Source: Sporosarcina sp. BP05 (GTDB taxonomy: Bacteria > Bacillota > Bacilli > Bacillales_A > Planococcaceae). Taken from it: 64,000 bases of DNA. The stretch spans positions 1 to 64,000 of the forward strand of contig NZ_JACFTD010000007.1 of NCBI RefSeq assembly GCF_014282005.1, read 5' to 3'. How positions within the stretch are numbered: position 1 is the stretch's first letter; every line of letters starts with the position of its first letter. This document shows, one piece after another, positions 55,633-64,000 of this stretch. The notes under the pieces were generated by a model that was given only the letters and a program-made list of their open reading frames with translations, was not told the DNA's origin and made no database searches. A program made the position numbers and the translations under genes.

Positions 55633-55734
55633 TTCGATTCCTCCTCCATTCGCTTCAATCCATCTTATGCAACAGAAGCCCAGAGAGTGAGAAAAATCGG
55701 CAGGAAATATTTTCCCACCGATTGGTATACTTAC

Positions 55735-56166
55735 TTATAGTTTTTCATATGTCGTATTTTTTATATAAGAACCTGTTTCGCCACGTCTGATATCGCCATC
55801 AGTTGCTTTGATGATTTCATCCGTAACAGTGTTTGCGATTGTGTTCGATACAAGTTGGAGTAAATCATTCACTTCACCTTGTGATTGTTTAAATTCCTGA
55901 ACAATCGGAACTTCGTCTATATCACTTTGGATTTTTTCAATTTTACCTTCAATGATTCCCAACGCTCTTTCTTTTCCGTACTGTTGGAAATTGACTGCCT
56001 GCTTTTGCAAGGATTTTAGACTTGCAATATTTTCACGGATTTTTTGGTTTTCATTAATCTGCTCTTCTGCCCGCTTGAAAAACTCTACTTGCTCTGTGTT
56101 CGCAATCATTACTGCAATCTCGCGTGCCTTTGCTATAATTTCGTCTTTTGAATATGTTTTTTCCAT
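55735..56166 (-). CDS. ymcA: YmcA (RicA), Y-complex subunit
   Basis: A 143-residue helical protein of the YlbF/YmcA family: TYSKDEIIAKAREIAVMIAN at the start, then VEFFKRAEEQINENQKIREN and a C-terminal RRGETGSYIKNTTY. With YlbF and YaaT it forms the RicAFT complex, which is needed with RNase Y for mRNA maturation, competence and biofilm development. Its start overlaps the miaB stop by one base (TAATG-type coupling). rny is encoded nearby at 59257. Confidence 0.93.
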   Translation of the reverse strand: MEKTYSKDEIIAKAREIAVMIANTEQVEFFKRAEEQINENQKIRENIASLKSLQKQAVNFQQYGKERALGIIEGKIEKIQSDIDEVPIVQEFKQSQGEVNDLLQLVSNTIANTVTDEIIKATDGDIRRGETGSYIKNTTYEKL

Positions 56167-57707
56167 TATGACATCACCTTTTCCTTTTCTACTACGCCGA
56201 TAAATTCACCGTCGAGTGACCATGTTTTGGCCTCTATTATTTTTACATTGACAATTTTCCCAATCACAGATTGAGGTGCTTTGAAGTTGACGAGTTTGCT
56301 CTTTTCAGTGTATCCAGCGAGAACTTCTGGATTACGCTTACTTTCCCCTTCAACAAGTACCTCAACGATTTTACCTTTGTAAGGTTTCATCGCTTCTGCG
56401 GATAAATCATTTACGACTTTATTTAATCGTTGTAGACGTTCTTTTTTCACTTCCATCGGAATATTGTCGACCATTTTTGCGGCCGGTGTGCCATCCCGTG
56501 GCGAATAAATATACGTATAAGCGATATCGAAACCGACTTCCTTATACAATGACAGCGTCTCTTCGAATTGCTCGTCTGTTTCATTCGGGAATCCTACGAT
56601 AATATCTGTCGTTAACGTAACAGTGGGTATTGCTTTTTTAATTTTCCGGACGAGTTCCAGATAATGTTCACGAGTATATTTCCGCGCCATGATTTTCAAA
56701 ATGTCACTAGAACCCGATTGAACTGGGAGATGAATATGATCGACGAGATTGCCGCCTTTCGCAAGCACTTCGATTAGATAGTCATCGAAATCACGAGGAT
56801 GGCTCGTTGTGAAACGGATTCGCGCAATGTCGATTTTACTTAAATCATTCATTAAATCGCCAAAACGATAACTCGTCTCTTCAAAATCTTTTCCATACGC
56901 ATTGACGTTCTGACCAAGCAACGTAATTTCCTTATACCCTTCTGCCGCTAACTGTCGTACTTCCTGGATAATATCTTGCGGACGTCTGCTTCGTTCCTTG
57001 CCCCTCGTGTAGGGCACGATGCAATAGGTACAAAACTTATCGCAACCGAACATAATGTTCACCCAAGCCTTAATGTTTCCATGACGGGCTTTTGGAAGAC
57101 TTTCGATAATGTCGCCTTCTTTGGACCACACTTCAATGACCATTTCTTTTGATAAATAAGCCTCATGTAAAATATGGGGCAATCTGTGGATGTTGTGTGT
57201 CCCAAAAATCATATCAACTTGATCATACTTTTTAAGGATTTTATTAACAACAGATTCTTCTTGCGACATACAACCGCATACGCCAATCAAGACATCAGGA
57301 TTTCTTCTTTTCAACGATTGTAAATGGCCAAGCTCCCCAAACACTTTGTTTTCGGCGTTTTCACGAATGGCACATGTATTGAGCAACACGACATTCGCAT
57401 CTTCAACAGTGTCTGTCGGTTCATAACCAAGACCTATTAAAATACCAGCAATTACTTCTGTATCATGTTCATTCATTTGGCAACCATATGTCCGTATATA
57501 AAACTTCCGATTTGCCCCCATTTCACGGAAGCGCTCGTCAATCTCAAAGTTATCGTAATAAGCGATTTCTTCCTTGCCACGTTTTTTGGCGTCTTTTAAA
57601 GAAGGCGGTGCGTAGGCTGTCTGAAAATAGTGGCTATAGTCCTTGTCAGCAGTTTTCGCTAGATTCGGCTTCACTAGCCCTTCATTCAATCGCTGTTCCT
57701 CGTTCAT
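56166..57707 (-). CDS. miaB: tRNA methylthiotransferase MiaB
   Basis: A 513-residue radical-SAM enzyme that converts i6A37 of tRNA to ms2i6A37. The N-terminal domain has its iron-sulfur cysteines in [20 protein letters not shown] and [10 protein letters not shown]. The radical-SAM CxxxCxxC is in [18 protein letters not shown], followed by SGSSDILK and a TRAM domain (about 440-505). It has an extra hydrophilic N-terminus of about 65 residues, as in Bacillus MiaB. Start supported by GGGGACA upstream. It uses the product of MiaA, encoded at 48017-48964. Confidence 0.96.
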   Translation of the reverse strand: MNEEQRLNEGLVKPNLAKTADKDYSHYFQTAYAPPSLKDAKKRGKEEIAYYDNFEIDERFREMGANRKFYIRTYGCQMNEHDTEVIAGILIGLGYEPTDTVEDANVVLLNTCAIRENAENKVFGELGHLQSLKRRNPDVLIGVCGCMSQEESVVNKILKKYDQVDMIFGTHNIHRLPHILHEAYLSKEMVIEVWSKEGDIIESLPKARHGNIKAWVNIMFGCDKFCTYCIVPYTRGKERSRRPQDIIQEVRQLAAEGYKEITLLGQNVNAYGKDFEETSYRFGDLMNDLSKIDIARIRFTTSHPRDFDDYLIEVLAKGGNLVDHIHLPVQSGSSDILKIMARKYTREHYLELVRKIKKAIPTVTLTTDIIVGFPNETDEQFEETLSLYKEVGFDIAYTYIYSPRDGTPAAKMVDNIPMEVKKERLQRLNKVVNDLSAEAMKPYKGKIVEVLVEGESKRNPEVLAGYTEKSKLVNFKAPQSVIGKIVNVKIIEAKTWSLDGEFIGVVEKEKVMS

Positions 57708-57739
57708 TTAACTTGTCCCCTTTCATAACAGAGCCTTGG

Positions 57740-57880
57740 GAATATTAATTTCGCCTTGGCGTAATTACGTCCAAACTTTGAATTGCGTTTACGCAATTTA
57801 CTCCTTTTCAAAATTTGTGACATCCGCCGGAGGCTTAACTTTAATCAGCAGGGAGTTTGCGCCCTGCTGATTAAAGTTAA
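57740..57880. repeat. Palindrome-rich element with a perfect 19-bp hairpin
   Basis: Successive palindromes CGCCTTGGCG, CGTAATTACG and ATTGCGTTTACGCAAT are followed by CATCCGCCGGAGGC. They end in a perfect 19-bp inverted repeat at 57835-57880 (TTAACTTTAATCAGCAGGG / its complement, loop AGTTTGCG). It lies between miaB and the end of spoVS; no gene. It may be a mobile or dispersed intergenic element. Confidence 0.6.
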
Positions 57881-57989
57881 ACGTATGGTTTCATTATACT
57901 TAATTGTTGACCGCCTGTACAAGAAGTCAAAGCTTTGTCGGTTGTTTGTCACAGTTATTATTGAACTTTCTCTTATTATACAACTAAAA

Positions 57990-58019
57990 GACCACAGGGA
58001 ATTAACGCGTCCCGTGGTC
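57990..58019 (-). terminator. Terminator of spoVS
   Basis: GACCACGGGA and TCCCTGTGGTC arms (minus strand) followed by TTTTAG, 16 bases past the spoVS stop. Confidence 0.7.
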
Positions 58020-58034
58020 CTGACTTTTTCTAAT

Positions 58035-58310
58035 TTAAATATGACGCTGTCGTTTTTCAACAAGTAATTTCAATGCCGTACGTCCTTCACCGTTAATCTC
58101 AATATCAGTGAAAGCGGGTGCACAGATGAGATCACCGCCACTTGGAGCGACGAATCCACGTGCAATTGCGATTGCCTTTATTGCCTGATTTAAGGCACCA
58201 GCACCTACTGCCTGCATTTCTGCGTACCCCTGGTCCCGTATAACTGCAACGAGTGCTCCTGCAACAGAATTCGGATTCGAGCGAGATGATACTTTTAATG
58301 GGTTCAACAT
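58035..58310 (-). CDS. spoVS: Stage V sporulation protein S
   Basis: A 91-residue Alba-like protein, nearly identical in pattern to B. subtilis SpoVS: LKVSSRSNPNSVAGALVAVI, AVGAGALNQAIKAIAIARGF and APAFTDIEINGEGRTALKLL. Needed for completion of engulfment and coat assembly. A few residues longer at both ends than usual. ATG with GAGGAATC upstream. Lies between ymdB and the miaB group, as in B. subtilis. Confidence 0.96.
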   Translation of the reverse strand: MLNPLKVSSRSNPNSVAGALVAVIRDQGYAEMQAVGAGALNQAIKAIAIARGFVAPSGGDLICAPAFTDIEINGEGRTALKLLVEKRQRHI

Positions 58311-58393
58311 GATTCCTCCTTATTTTTCGGTGTCTATGGAACGGATATCTCCATAAACCATCCTATGATTCGGAGGCGATGTTTAGACGCGGA

Positions 58394-59191
58394 TTAGCCT
58401 TTGAATGTACGGTCAGCATTGATGGCAACTCGTTCAACTCTGATAGCATTTCCTGTTTCATCATCCAATACTGCGAAGAGTCCGTTCAACTGGGTACGTC
58501 CCGTCTTCGGAACTTCAAAACGAACTGGTAAATTCGTACGAAAACGATAGATGACGTCTTCTTTTTTCATACCTAAAATCTCATCGTAGGGACCCGTCAT
58601 GCCTGCATCAGTTAAATAGGCAGTTCCCCCTGGAAGAATGCGATCATCCGCTGTCTGGACATGCGTGTGCGTTCCTACAACAACAGATGCTTTCCCATCA
58701 AGGTGCCAACCCATCGCAATTTTTTCACTTGTCGCTTCGGCGTGGAAATCAACGAAGACAAGCGGAGAAATTTCTCTTGCTTCCGCTACCAATTCATCTG
58801 CTTTCTCAAATGGATCGCCGTGCGGTGGTAAAAATGTCCGGCCATGCAGATTGATGATAGATAATGTCACACCATTACGTGAAATCGTTGTCATCCCTTT
58901 ACCTGGTGCATCATCTGAAAAATTGGCAGGACGGATTAGATAATCTGTGTCATCGATAAAATCGTAGATCTCTTTTTGGTCCCATGTGTGATTTCCCATT
59001 GTTACAACGTCTACTCCAGCACGGAGCAGATCATCAAATATCGCTTTTGTGATTCCTCTTCCGGCTGCTGCATTTTCCCCGTTCGCGATAATAACATCAG
59101 GGTTATACTTTCTTTTTAGTCGTGGTAAATAGTCAAATACCATATCTCGTCCTAGCGATCCTACTATATCACCTATAAATAATACTCTCAT
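58394..59191 (-). CDS. ymdB: YmdB metallophosphoesterase
   Basis: A 265-residue calcineurin-like phosphodiesterase. Metal ligands are visible in FIGDIVGSLGRD, ANGENAAAGRG, GNHTWDQ, VDFHAEATSEK and GTHTHVQTAD. B. subtilis YmdB hydrolyses 2',3'-cyclic nucleotides and affects biofilm and motility decisions. I start at the ATG after GGGAGAGATTATTTT; the frame is open for 16 codons upstream, into the terminator region of rny. Downstream of rny, the conserved order. Confidence 0.93.
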   Translation of the reverse strand: MRVLFIGDIVGSLGRDMVFDYLPRLKRKYNPDVIIANGENAAAGRGITKAIFDDLLRAGVDVVTMGNHTWDQKEIYDFIDDTDYLIRPANFSDDAPGKGMTTISRNGVTLSIINLHGRTFLPPHGDPFEKADELVAEAREISPLVFVDFHAEATSEKIAMGWHLDGKASVVVGTHTHVQTADDRILPGGTAYLTDAGMTGPYDEILGMKKEDVIYRFRTNLPVRFEVPKTGRTQLNGLFAVLDDETGNAIRVERVAINADRTFKG

Positions 59192-59256
59192 AAAATAATC
59201 TCTCCCAATAGAAAAAGAGGCTCCCGGACCGAAATGCACGGAAACCCCCTTTTTCT

Positions 59257-60819
59257 TTATTTTGCGTATTCGACCGCCCGTGTCTCACGGATGACCGTTA
59301 CTTTAATGTGTCCTGGATAATCGAGCTCTTCTTCAATCCGTTTCCGGATATCTCGCGCTAGACGATGGGCTGTAATATCATCAATTTGGTCTGGGCGGAC
59401 AATAATTCGAACTTCGCGTCCTGCCTGGATGGCAAATGATTTCTCCACGCCGTCGTACGATTCAGAAATCTCTTCAAGCTTTTTCAGTCTGCGGATATAG
59501 TTTTCAAGCGTTTCACTGCGCGCTCCCGGCCTTGCAGCTGATAATGCATCTGCTGCTGCAACCAATACGGCAATGACTGATGTCGCTTCAGTATCCCCAT
59601 GATGGGATGCGATACTGTTAATAACAACAGGATGTTCTTTATACTTCGTTGCAAGTTCAACGCCAATTTCAACGTGACTGCCTTCTACTTCATGGTCAAT
59701 CGCTTTTCCGATATCATGAAGCAGTCCAGCACGTCGTGCGAGCGTTACATCTTCTCCAAGTTCTGCCGCCAATAAACCTGCTAGATAAGCAACTTCTGTC
59801 GAATGCTTCAAGACATTTTGGCCATAACTTGTGCGGAATCGCAATCTTCCGATGATTTTAATAAGATCTGGGTGTAGATTATGAATGCCAATATCGAAAG
59901 TTGTCTGTTCTCCAGTTTCACGGATAAGTTCATCCACTTCACGCCTCGATTTATCAACCATCTCTTCAATACGTGCTGGGTGAATTCGTCCATCTTGTAC
60001 AAGTTTCTCTAGTGCAAGTCGTGCAGTTTCCCGGCGTACCGGATCAAAGCCTGACAAGATGACCGCTTCTGGTGTATCGTCGATGATTAGGTCAATTCCT
60101 GTCAACGTTTCGAGTGTGCGGATGTTACGTCCTTCACGACCGATAATACGGCCTTTCATCTCATCATTGGGGAGATTTACTACCGATACAGTCGTTTCAG
60201 CAACATGGTCTGCTGCAAAACGTTGCAGTGCGATAGAAAGGATTTCACGTGATTTTTTATCCGATTCCTCTTTTGCTCGTTGCTCTGCTTCTTTCGTCAT
60301 AACGGCGATATCTGTAGCAAGTTCCTTCTCTACTTCACTAAGGATGAGCCTTTTCGCTTCATCGCGTGTCAGTGATGAAATCTTTTCAAGTTCAGCTTTC
60401 TGAACCGAAACAAGTTCTTCCGCTTTGCGTTCCATCTGTTCGATATGCTGTTGTCTTCCGGAAAGCGCTTCTTCTTTGCGCTCCAGACCTGCGTCTCTTT
60501 TATTGAGAGCTTCATCTTTACGGTCATGATTTTCTTCCCGTTGCAAAAGACGGCTTTCTTGTTTTTGCAGTTCCGCCCTTCGTTCACGGATCTCTGATTC
60601 CGCTTCAATTCTCAGTTTGTGAGTTTCATCCTTCGCTTCTAGTAGTGCCTCTTTTTTAAGAGCATCCGCTTCACGCTTCGCCTCTTCGACGATTTGTTCT
60701 GCCGTAAATTTGGCACCAGTCACTTTTGAATCGTTCACTTTCTTATTAAAGAAATAGGTAACAGCGACACCAACGAGCAGACCAAGCAAAGCGAAGATGA
60801 TCAATTGTAGTACTAACAT
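59257..60819 (-). CDS. rny: Ribonuclease Y
   Basis: A 520-residue membrane-anchored endoribonuclease. Domains in order are one N-terminal membrane span (about 3-25), a long coiled coil (about 30-200), a KH domain (about 210-275: [19 protein letters not shown]) and an HD domain (about 335-430: [12 protein letters not shown]). Start set at the ATG after AGGAGGTG; the GTG three codons earlier lies within this ribosome binding site. Initiates mRNA decay and works with the YmcA/YlbF/YaaT complex. Confidence 0.96.
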   Translation of the reverse strand: MLVLQLIIFALLGLLVGVAVTYFFNKKVNDSKVTGAKFTAEQIVEEAKREADALKKEALLEAKDETHKLRIEAESEIRERRAELQKQESRLLQREENHDRKDEALNKRDAGLERKEEALSGRQQHIEQMERKAEELVSVQKAELEKISSLTRDEAKRLILSEVEKELATDIAVMTKEAEQRAKEESDKKSREILSIALQRFAADHVAETTVSVVNLPNDEMKGRIIGREGRNIRTLETLTGIDLIIDDTPEAVILSGFDPVRRETARLALEKLVQDGRIHPARIEEMVDKSRREVDELIRETGEQTTFDIGIHNLHPDLIKIIGRLRFRTSYGQNVLKHSTEVAYLAGLLAAELGEDVTLARRAGLLHDIGKAIDHEVEGSHVEIGVELATKYKEHPVVINSIASHHGDTEATSVIAVLVAAADALSAARPGARSETLENYIRRLKKLEEISESYDGVEKSFAIQAGREVRIIVRPDQIDDITAHRLARDIRKRIEEELDYPGHIKVTVIRETRAVEYAK

Positions 60820-61017
60820 CCAGGTCACCTCCTCCTGCTATTCTTTTCATTTTTAGTCGGCTCATATATCAACGTACAACATACTGCCAAAATCATTTCA
60901 ATGGTATGAAATTATACAATTCTAATTGTATCTATGTAAATTTGACATGTCAAGGTTACACAAGTCTTTACGACACATTATTCTTGGATTAATAGTAGTA
61001 TTTTTCAGCGTTTATTT

Positions 61018-61060
61018 AAAAACCGATCGCGCCCTATAAAGAGGACGGATCGGCTTTCTG
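61018..61060 (-). terminator. Terminator of recA
   Basis: Minus strand: AGCCGATCCGTCC and GGGCGCGATCGGTTTTT arms, a few bases past the recA stop. Confidence 0.8.
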
Positions 61061-61066
61061 TAAAGC

Positions 61067-62125
61067 TTATTTTTCATCTAGTAAAAGTTCTAACTCTTCA
61101 TCCTCATCTACTTCATGAGCACCAATCACATAGTTGGAGCTTGCAAGTCCATATGATTCACGAATTTTGTTGGCAATTTCCGCACGAATATCCGGATTTT
61201 CCTTCAGGAACTGCTTGGAATTTTCTCGCCCCTGTCCAAGTCGTTCACCTTCATAGGAATACCAAGATCCACTCTTTTGGACAACTTCGGAGTCGGCACC
61301 AAGGTCGATGATTTCTCCTTCTCTAGAAATTCCTTCTCCGTACATAATATCGACTTCCGCAGTTTTAAACGGAGGTGCGACTTTATTTTTGACAACACGG
61401 ATTCGGGTTTTATTTCCCACTATATCATTGCCTTGTTTGATTGCTTCTCCACGTCGTACATCTAGGCGTACTGAAGAGTAGAATTTCAATGCGCGCCCCC
61501 CTGGAGTTACTTCTGGACTACCAAACATAACGCCGACTTTTTCACGAATTTGGTTAATGAATATCGCAATTGTATTTGACTTATTAATGGCACCGGAAAG
61601 TTTACGCAAAGCTTGTGACATAAGACGGGCTTGTAAACCGATATGCGAATCACCCATCTCGCCTTCAATTTCCGCTTTTGGTACAAGGGCAGCGACGGAG
61701 TCTACAACAAAGATATCCACTGCACCGCTTCGTACAAGCGCTTCAGCGATTTCAAGTGCTTGCTCTCCCGTATCAGGCTGGGAAAGTAATAATTCGTCGA
61801 TGTTAACGCCTAATTTACGGGCATAGATCGGATCGAGGGCATGTTCAGCGTCGATAAATGCCGCTGTTCCTCCAGCTGCTTGTACTTCTGCGATGGCATG
61901 AAGGGCAACAGTCGTTTTACCCGAACTTTCAGGTCCGTATATTTCAATGACACGGCCACGTGGATATCCACCTATGCCGAGTGCAGAATCGAGTGCAAGG
62001 GAGCCTGTCGAAGAAGTTTCAACTTCCAGGTTTGTTTTTTCACCCAGTTTCATAATAGATCCTTTACCAAATTGCTTTTCTATCTGTTTTAACGCCATTT
62101 CTAAGGCGGCTTTACGATCGCTCAA
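61067..62125 (-). CDS. recA: Recombinase A
   Basis: A 352-residue RecA. Walker A is [10 protein letters not shown], the polymerisation region is [10 protein letters not shown], loop regions include [20 protein letters not shown], and the acidic C-terminus is [15 protein letters not shown]. It promotes strand exchange and LexA self-cleavage. An SOS box lies 85 bases upstream (62210-62223). Located between cinA and rny, the usual Bacillales order. Confidence 0.98.
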   Translation of the reverse strand: MSDRKAALEMALKQIEKQFGKGSIMKLGEKTNLEVETSSTGSLALDSALGIGGYPRGRVIEIYGPESSGKTTVALHAIAEVQAAGGTAAFIDAEHALDPIYARKLGVNIDELLLSQPDTGEQALEIAEALVRSGAVDIFVVDSVAALVPKAEIEGEMGDSHIGLQARLMSQALRKLSGAINKSNTIAIFINQIREKVGVMFGSPEVTPGGRALKFYSSVRLDVRRGEAIKQGNDIVGNKTRIRVVKNKVAPPFKTAEVDIMYGEGISREGEIIDLGADSEVVQKSGSWYSYEGERLGQGRENSKQFLKENPDIRAEIANKIRESYGLASSNYVIGAHEVDEDEELELLLDEK

Positions 62126-62209
62126 TTTATTTCCTCCCTCAAGGTAATGTTTCTGTTTTTCTTACTACCTTTAGTATACTCCTTTAATGAGAAATACTCA
62201 ATCAAAAAG

Positions 62210-62223
62210 CGAACATTTATTCG
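62210..62223. promoter_or_regulatory. LexA operator (SOS box) at recA
   Basis: CGAACATTTATTCG matches CGAACnnnnGTTCG with one mismatch. It lies 85 bases before the recA start codon. Confidence 0.75.
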
Positions 62224-62301
62224 ATTACTTTTCTTAAATTAAATATATAAGTGAGAATACCGGGGTGTTTAACGTTTTTAATTGAGAAAGCAAGTTAAAT
62301 C

Positions 62302-63555
62302 TTAACTTTGGTCTTCTTTTGCAGTTAGATGTTTAATGAGATAATAGAGCGCAAATCTTGCTGCCCTGAGACGGTTAGCGTTTCTTGAGCCCGATAGTAA
62401 CAACTTAAATGTTTCTGTATCTGCATTTGTAGATGCGATACCAATCCACACAGTGCCGACCGGCTTACCGTCATGTGGATCTGGGCCTGCCGCACCCGTT
62501 AAACCGATTCCGATATCCGTTTTGAACGTTCGTTTTACGTTTACCGCAAGGGCGGCCGCACATTCTGAACTGACGACGCCATACTCCGTAAGTAAAGACT
62601 GTTCAATACCAAGTCGTTCCACTTTCGTTTTTTCATTGTAGACGACAACGCCGCCTTCAAGTGACGAACTAATCCCTGGTTCACCGGCCAGTTCTGCCAT
62701 GAAAAGGCCAGCCGTTAAACTTTCCGCCGCGGCAATTGTCCAACCGTTTCGGATTAGGAGTTCGGCGGCTTTGGACGCTAATGTATCATCATCAGTTCCG
62801 TAGATGTAATCCCCAACTAGTGATCGTATCTGCTCTTCCATAGGCTCAATCAGCTTCAATGCCGCACCAGTTGTTTGTGCTTTTGCAGTGAGGCGCAATG
62901 TGACCGCGTCAGCTGTTGCCAGCGGGGCAACTGTCGGATTCGTTTGTTTGTCCAAAATGGGTTGAATCCGGTGTTCAAGCTCGGCCTCTCCAATTCCATA
63001 AAACTTCAGAACCCGCGATGTGATGACTTCGTGCTTGCCAGTAGCGCCTAATAAATAAGGTATCGCTTCGTCCGTAAACATTGGCTCCATTTCATGCGGT
63101 GGACCTGGTAGAAGGATAAATCGTACGCCATCCTTCTCCACAGCCATTCCGGGTGCCATTCCTTTTCGATTCGCAAGGACTTTCGCGCCTCTAAACACCA
63201 GTGCCTGTTTCTTATTATTTTCCGTCATAACTCGACCGCTACGTTCGAAGTACTGCTGAATATAAAGAAGTGCCTCGTCATCACTGACTAGTGTTGTACC
63301 GATATGTTTCACGATGGTTTCTTTTGTCATGTCATCTTTCGTCGGTCCAAGTCCTCCTGTAAAGATTAGAATATCTGCACGTTTCCTTGCAATTTCAATC
63401 ACTTCATCCAAACGATCCGGGTTGTCGCCCACGACCGTCTGATAATGAACATCGATACCGATTTCTGCGAGTTTTAATGAAATGAATTTAGCGTTCGTAT
63501 TCGTAATTTGTCCAAGCAATAACTCTGAACCAATTGCAATGATTTCTGCATTCAT
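62302..63555 (-). CDS. cinA: CinA family protein
   Basis: A 417-residue two-domain protein. The N-terminal MoCF/COG1058 domain (about 1-170) has IAIGSELLLGQITNTNAKFI and FTGGLGPTKDDMTKE. The C-terminal CinA domain (about 255-410) has AAESLTAGLFMAELAGEPGI and GLTGAAGPDPHDGKPVGTVW. In different bacteria these domains act as ADP-ribose pyrophosphatase and NMN deamidase; B. subtilis cinA is competence-induced. Between pgsA and recA, a standard arrangement. Confidence 0.95.
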   Translation of the reverse strand: MNAEIIAIGSELLLGQITNTNAKFISLKLAEIGIDVHYQTVVGDNPDRLDEVIEIARKRADILIFTGGLGPTKDDMTKETIVKHIGTTLVSDDEALLYIQQYFERSGRVMTENNKKQALVFRGAKVLANRKGMAPGMAVEKDGVRFILLPGPPHEMEPMFTDEAIPYLLGATGKHEVITSRVLKFYGIGEAELEHRIQPILDKQTNPTVAPLATADAVTLRLTAKAQTTGAALKLIEPMEEQIRSLVGDYIYGTDDDTLASKAAELLIRNGWTIAAAESLTAGLFMAELAGEPGISSSLEGGVVVYNEKTKVERLGIEQSLLTEYGVVSSECAAALAVNVKRTFKTDIGIGLTGAAGPDPHDGKPVGTVWIGIASTNADTETFKLLLSGSRNANRLRAARFALYYLIKHLTAKEDQS

Positions 63556-63569
63556 AGCTACCCATCCCC

Positions 63570-64000
63570 TTACATTGAATCAACCAGTACACGTCTGTTT
63601 TTATAGAAGTAATCGAAACCTGACCAAATTGTAAAGATGAGCGCGATGTAAAGCATGATGACACCGAATGGTACACCAATCGACTCGAAAAATATATTAT
63701 TTAACAACAGTGAGGTAATTGCTAAGATCTGTGCTACCGTCTTAATTTTCCCAAGCTGGTTGGCCGCCACGACTTCTCCGCCACCTGCCAGGATAAGCCT
63801 AAGGCCCGTCACAGCGAATTCACGGCTAATGATGATGATGACAATCCATGAAGGTGCAGCTCCAAGTTCAACAAGTATGATGAAAGCTGCAGAAACAAGC
63901 AATTTATCCGCAAGTGGATCAAGAAATTTCCCCATATTTGTAACAAGATTATTCTTCCTAGCGATATAGCCATCAAGCCAATCTGTTATAGAAGCAATAA
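63570..64000 (-). CDS. pgsA: CDP-diacylglycerol-glycerol-3-phosphate phosphatidyltransferase, 5'-truncated by window end
   Basis: The reading frame continues past the window edge. The visible 143 codons include the whole CDP-alcohol phosphotransferase motif, [12 protein letters not shown] followed by [11 protein letters not shown], and then several membrane segments. PgsA makes phosphatidylglycerol phosphate, the first committed step of anionic phospholipid synthesis. It is 14 bases upstream of cinA. Only the N-terminus (about 45-50 residues) is missing from view. Confidence 0.95.
   Translation of the reverse strand, partial: IASITDWLDGYIARKNNLVTNMGKFLDPLADKLLVSAAFIILVELGAAPSWIVIIIISREFAVTGLRLILAGGGEVVAANQLGKIKTVAQILAITSLLLNNIFFESIGVPFGVIMLYIALIFTIWSGFDYFYKNRRVLVDSM

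Overview
This window looks like chromosome from an endospore-forming, low-GC member of the Bacillales. Sporosarcina or a close relative in the Planococcaceae is my best guess; no marker in the window fixes the genus. The basis is gene order and content. cotE, ymcA, miaB, spoVS, ymdB, rny, recA, cinA and pgsA appear as in Bacillus subtilis. The block lexA / yneA-yneB-ynzC-tkt-sirA-yneF is also conserved, as are mutS-mutL-miaA-hfq, an alpha/beta-type small acid-soluble spore protein and the spore coat morphogen CotE.

Layout. (1) 0.3-4.9 kb: five-gene minus-strand unit with an ECF-type sigma factor, a membrane protein that may be its anti-sigma partner, and an ABC exporter (ATPase plus two permeases). 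(2) 5.3-19.5 kb: an accessory, decaying region. It holds a NERD-domain protein, a J-domain/LprI fusion, a two-gene nuclease/helicase unit (PUA/EVE-like HNH protein plus PD-(D/E)XK-DUF2075 helicase) that resembles a phage-defence module, a DUF4145-like protein, a dead IS1182-like transposase, a dead phage replication-type gene and several gene stubs. A roughly 145-bp element with inverted ends recurs here, and two of its copies sit exactly where genes are cut. (3) 19.6-23.5 kb: aldo/keto reductase, a class A penicillin-binding protein with a simple-repeat Lys/Asp tail, and an OsmC-like protein. (4) 24-29 kb: ccdA, a TlpA-like lipoprotein, an MsrAB lipoprotein and a YesMN-type two-component system, probably an envelope methionine-sulfoxide repair system with its own sensor. 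(5) 29-34 kb: a nonsense-inactivated Rpn-type gene between two near-identical terminators, then metH under a SAM-I riboswitch. (6) 35-40 kb: DUF3139 protein, SASP, YqkE, thiolase, HMG-CoA lyase and a YqkD-like hydrolase. (7) 40-64 kb: core DNA repair, RNA modification, SOS and sporulation genes.

How the genes work together. LexA, YneA and RecA form the SOS circuit, and operator-like boxes are visible upstream of yneA/lexA and recA. MutS and MutL form the mismatch-repair pair. MiaA and MiaB carry out successive steps of A37 tRNA modification. RNase Y and YmcA are linked through RNA processing. SirA, SpoVS, CotE and the SASP act in sporulation.

The most unusual non-coding content is intergenic. 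There is a six-unit array of double hairpins upstream of mutS in which two alternating unit types keep their stems by compensatory changes. There are also four unrelated-sequence tandem arrays that share a period of about 20 bp, three of them between convergent genes.
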